A stretch of DNA of 64,000 nt from Cognataquiflexum rubidum. GTDB taxonomy: Bacteria > Bacteroidota > Bacteroidia > Cytophagales > Cyclobacteriaceae. Under the pieces are notes generated by a model. That model did not search any database, was not told the origin of the DNA, and saw nothing but the letters and a program-made list of their open reading frames with translations. A program made the translations under genes and the position numbers. The stretch spans positions 310,001 to 374,000 of the forward strand of contig NZ_JAKZAL010000003.1 in NCBI RefSeq assembly GCF_022538115.1, read 5' to 3'. This document shows, in pieces, positions 63,005 to 64,000 of this stretch (position 1 is the stretch's first letter; each line of letters opens with the position of its first letter).

Positions 63005-63454
63005 ATGGAGCAACTAAAACTTGATAACCAGATATGTTTCCCAATGTATGCGGCCTCAAGGTTGATCATCAGGGAATACCAGCCCCATCTGGACAAACTT
63101 GGGATTACTTATCCTCAGTATTTGGTCTTGTTGGTTCTTTGGGAGGAGGATGGGATTTCTGTCAATGACATTGCCCATAAGTTGATTTTGAATACCAATA
63201 CAGTGACGCCACTTTTGAAGCGGGTGGAGACATTGGGATTAGTTTCCAGGATTCGATCTGAAGAAGATGAGAGGAAAGTCATTGTAAGGCTTACTGAAAA
63301 GGGAAGCGCAATGAAAGCAGAGGCCGCCCATATTCCTTATAGCTTGATGGCGGACATTTCCCCTGATGAGCTCAAGATGGAGGAATTGGTAGCCTTGAAA
63401 ATAAAACTGGAAGAATGGATTGGTTTTTTGAAAATGAAATCTGAAAAAGTGTAG
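63005..63454 (+). CDS. OhrR-type MarR-family peroxide-sensing repressor
   Basis: 149-aa winged-helix regulator. The N-terminal LDNQICFPMYAASRLIIREY (Cys11) matches the redox Cys of OhrR (ENQLCFLLYASSRE in Bacillus), and TYPQYLVLLVLWE, LNTNTVTPLLKRVE and EEDERKVIVRLTEKG follow the OhrR pattern closely. No second Cys is seen, so it would be a one-Cys sensor. It likely controls the redox series 60496-62718, whose promoter carries a palindrome over the start site. It lies downstream of those genes after a repeat gap. Confidence 0.9.
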   Translation: MEQLKLDNQICFPMYAASRLIIREYQPHLDKLGITYPQYLVLLVLWEEDGISVNDIAHKLILNTNTVTPLLKRVETLGLVSRIRSEEDERKVIVRLTEKGSAMKAEAAHIPYSLMADISPDELKMEELVALKIKLEEWIGFLKMKSEKV

Positions 63455-63527
63455 AATTGAGTCTGTTGTGACTTTGATTCAAAATATTCACTATTGAATC
63501 ACCTGATGATTCGATTTCTTTCCATAT

Positions 63528-63561
63528 AAAACCCCGGAGATTTTGAAATCTCCGGGGTTTT
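63528..63561. terminator. Bidirectional terminator between convergent genes
   Basis: Sixteen-base perfect arms at 63528-63543 and 63546-63561 (AAAACCCCGGAGATTT and its complement), T-rich on both strands. It serves the MarR gene on the plus strand and the 63580-64000 gene on the minus strand. Confidence 0.93.
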
Positions 63562-63579
63562 GGTTTATAGGATGTAGTA

Positions 63580-64000
63580 TTAAAGGCCGAACCTATATTG
63601 GATGCCCGTCATCAACTGGGTTCTTGAACCCAAAAAGCCAACTTCGGCACGGAACATCAGACTTTTATTTAATTGGTATTGAGATCCAACAATAAAATTC
63701 CACAAATCCGCAGGTCTTCTATCCATTGTATATTGGATGGTACTTGATTCTCCATTATTCAGCGCACCGTCCACTGCAACAAGAAAAGTACTCGCTTTTT
63801 CAATAGCAAGATTGGCGGCGGTAAACTTAGCGATGTTGACAGGATTGAGCCTTTCTACACGGGAAAGTCCTTCCCACCATTCATCTACCCTTACCTGTGC
63901 AACTTCGACTTTTTCAAAACCCAGATCTACTTTTGGCTGGAGTTGATCCACAGGTAGGACTTCATCAAAGTTTACTGATCCGCTTTGTTCCCTATTGATA
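63580..64000 (-). CDS. Probable outer-membrane protein, 3' part only
   Basis: About 140 C-terminal codons are visible; the gene continues beyond the right edge. The end, SLMFRAEVGFLGSRTQLMTGIQYRFGL, alternates polar and apolar residues with glycine turns (cited as the last 27 residues, split: SLMFRAEVGFLG, SRTQLMTGIQYRFGL) and looks like the last strands of a beta-barrel. DRRPADLWNFIVGSQYQLNK precedes it. It may be a vitellogenin- or BamA-like barrel or a conserved hypothetical; the family cannot be set from this part. Confidence 0.65.
   Translation of the reverse strand, partial: INREQSGSVNFDEVLPVDQLQPKVDLGFEKVEVAQVRVDEWWEGLSRVERLNPVNIAKFTAANLAIEKASTFLVAVDGALNNGESSTIQYTMDRRPADLWNFIVGSQYQLNKSLMFRAEVGFLGSRTQLMTGIQYRFGL

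Overview
The window is chromosomal DNA of a Bacteroidota bacterium, most likely order Cytophagales and family Cyclobacteriaceae (Algoriphagus/Belliella-like). The reasons are moderate GC of about 40% by eye, an IPExxVDY protein next to pyk, a TamB gene divergent from tsaD, DUF4136, DUF2027-Smr, DUF418 and LytS/LytTR genes, lipoproteins with Bacteroidota-style lipoboxes, and several TAnnTTTG promoter boxes. The genus is inference. I see no rRNA, tRNA, transposase, prophage or CRISPR array.

Layout. 1-2849: fatty-acid synthesis (fabF, acpP) divergent from IPExxVDY-pyk. 3027-6948: a triple-FAS1 lipoprotein, a LytS/LytTR pair and a small membrane protein. 6986-10732 (minus): two response regulators, a small unknown, a PhnP-like metallo-hydrolase and an NFACT protein in one tightly packed run, divergent from miaA. 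11759-13702: a LemA-like fragment, pfkA and a short SSB. 14144-16779: a compact set of a papain-type peptidase, a chagasin-type inhibitor of that class, a V8-like serine protease and a small beta-sandwich protein, with no recognisable signal peptides. 16850-24273: S10 peptidase, DUF418, a frameshifted DinB gene, a baeRF-type protein and an oligopeptidase B-like S9 peptidase. 24688-30093: SDR, a tripartite ABC exporter and a beta-lactamase-fold hydrolase. 30148-34237: glutamate dehydrogenase, hisF and hisIE, then a HigBA-type toxin-antitoxin pair followed by a second, diverged 3' end of hisIE. 34336-38242 (minus): small membrane and exported proteins around an arylsulfatase. 38494-40068: a winged-helix/TPR regulator. 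40187-49607 (minus): GNAT, bestrophin, a CHAD-like protein, DUF2027-Smr, photolyase, TamB. 49620-51847: tsaD, smpB, HNH. 51941-56229: a hybrid kinase tail to tail with a sigma-54 activator, then a small exported protein behind a sigma-54 promoter. 57076-60116: a long PurF and an M42 aminopeptidase. 60496-63454: glutathione peroxidase, old yellow enzyme, DoxX-like protein and an OhrR-type MarR regulator. 63580-64000: the 3' end of a probable outer-membrane protein.

The strongest unusual signals are: (1) the leaderless peptidase/inhibitor cluster; (2) the toxin-antitoxin pair sitting between two hisIE 3' ends that differ mainly at third codon positions; (3) a sigma-54 promoter with two upstream sites exactly 20 bp apart, 600 bp from a sigma-54 activator; (4) a ~215-bp inverted repeat with candidate target duplications upstream of purF; (5) a one-base frameshift that removes the conserved C-terminus of a DinB protein; (6) a palindrome abutting the promoter of gpx that fits the nearby OhrR. 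Intergenic gaps also hold several families of AT-rich or purine-rich repeats, some shared between distant loci.
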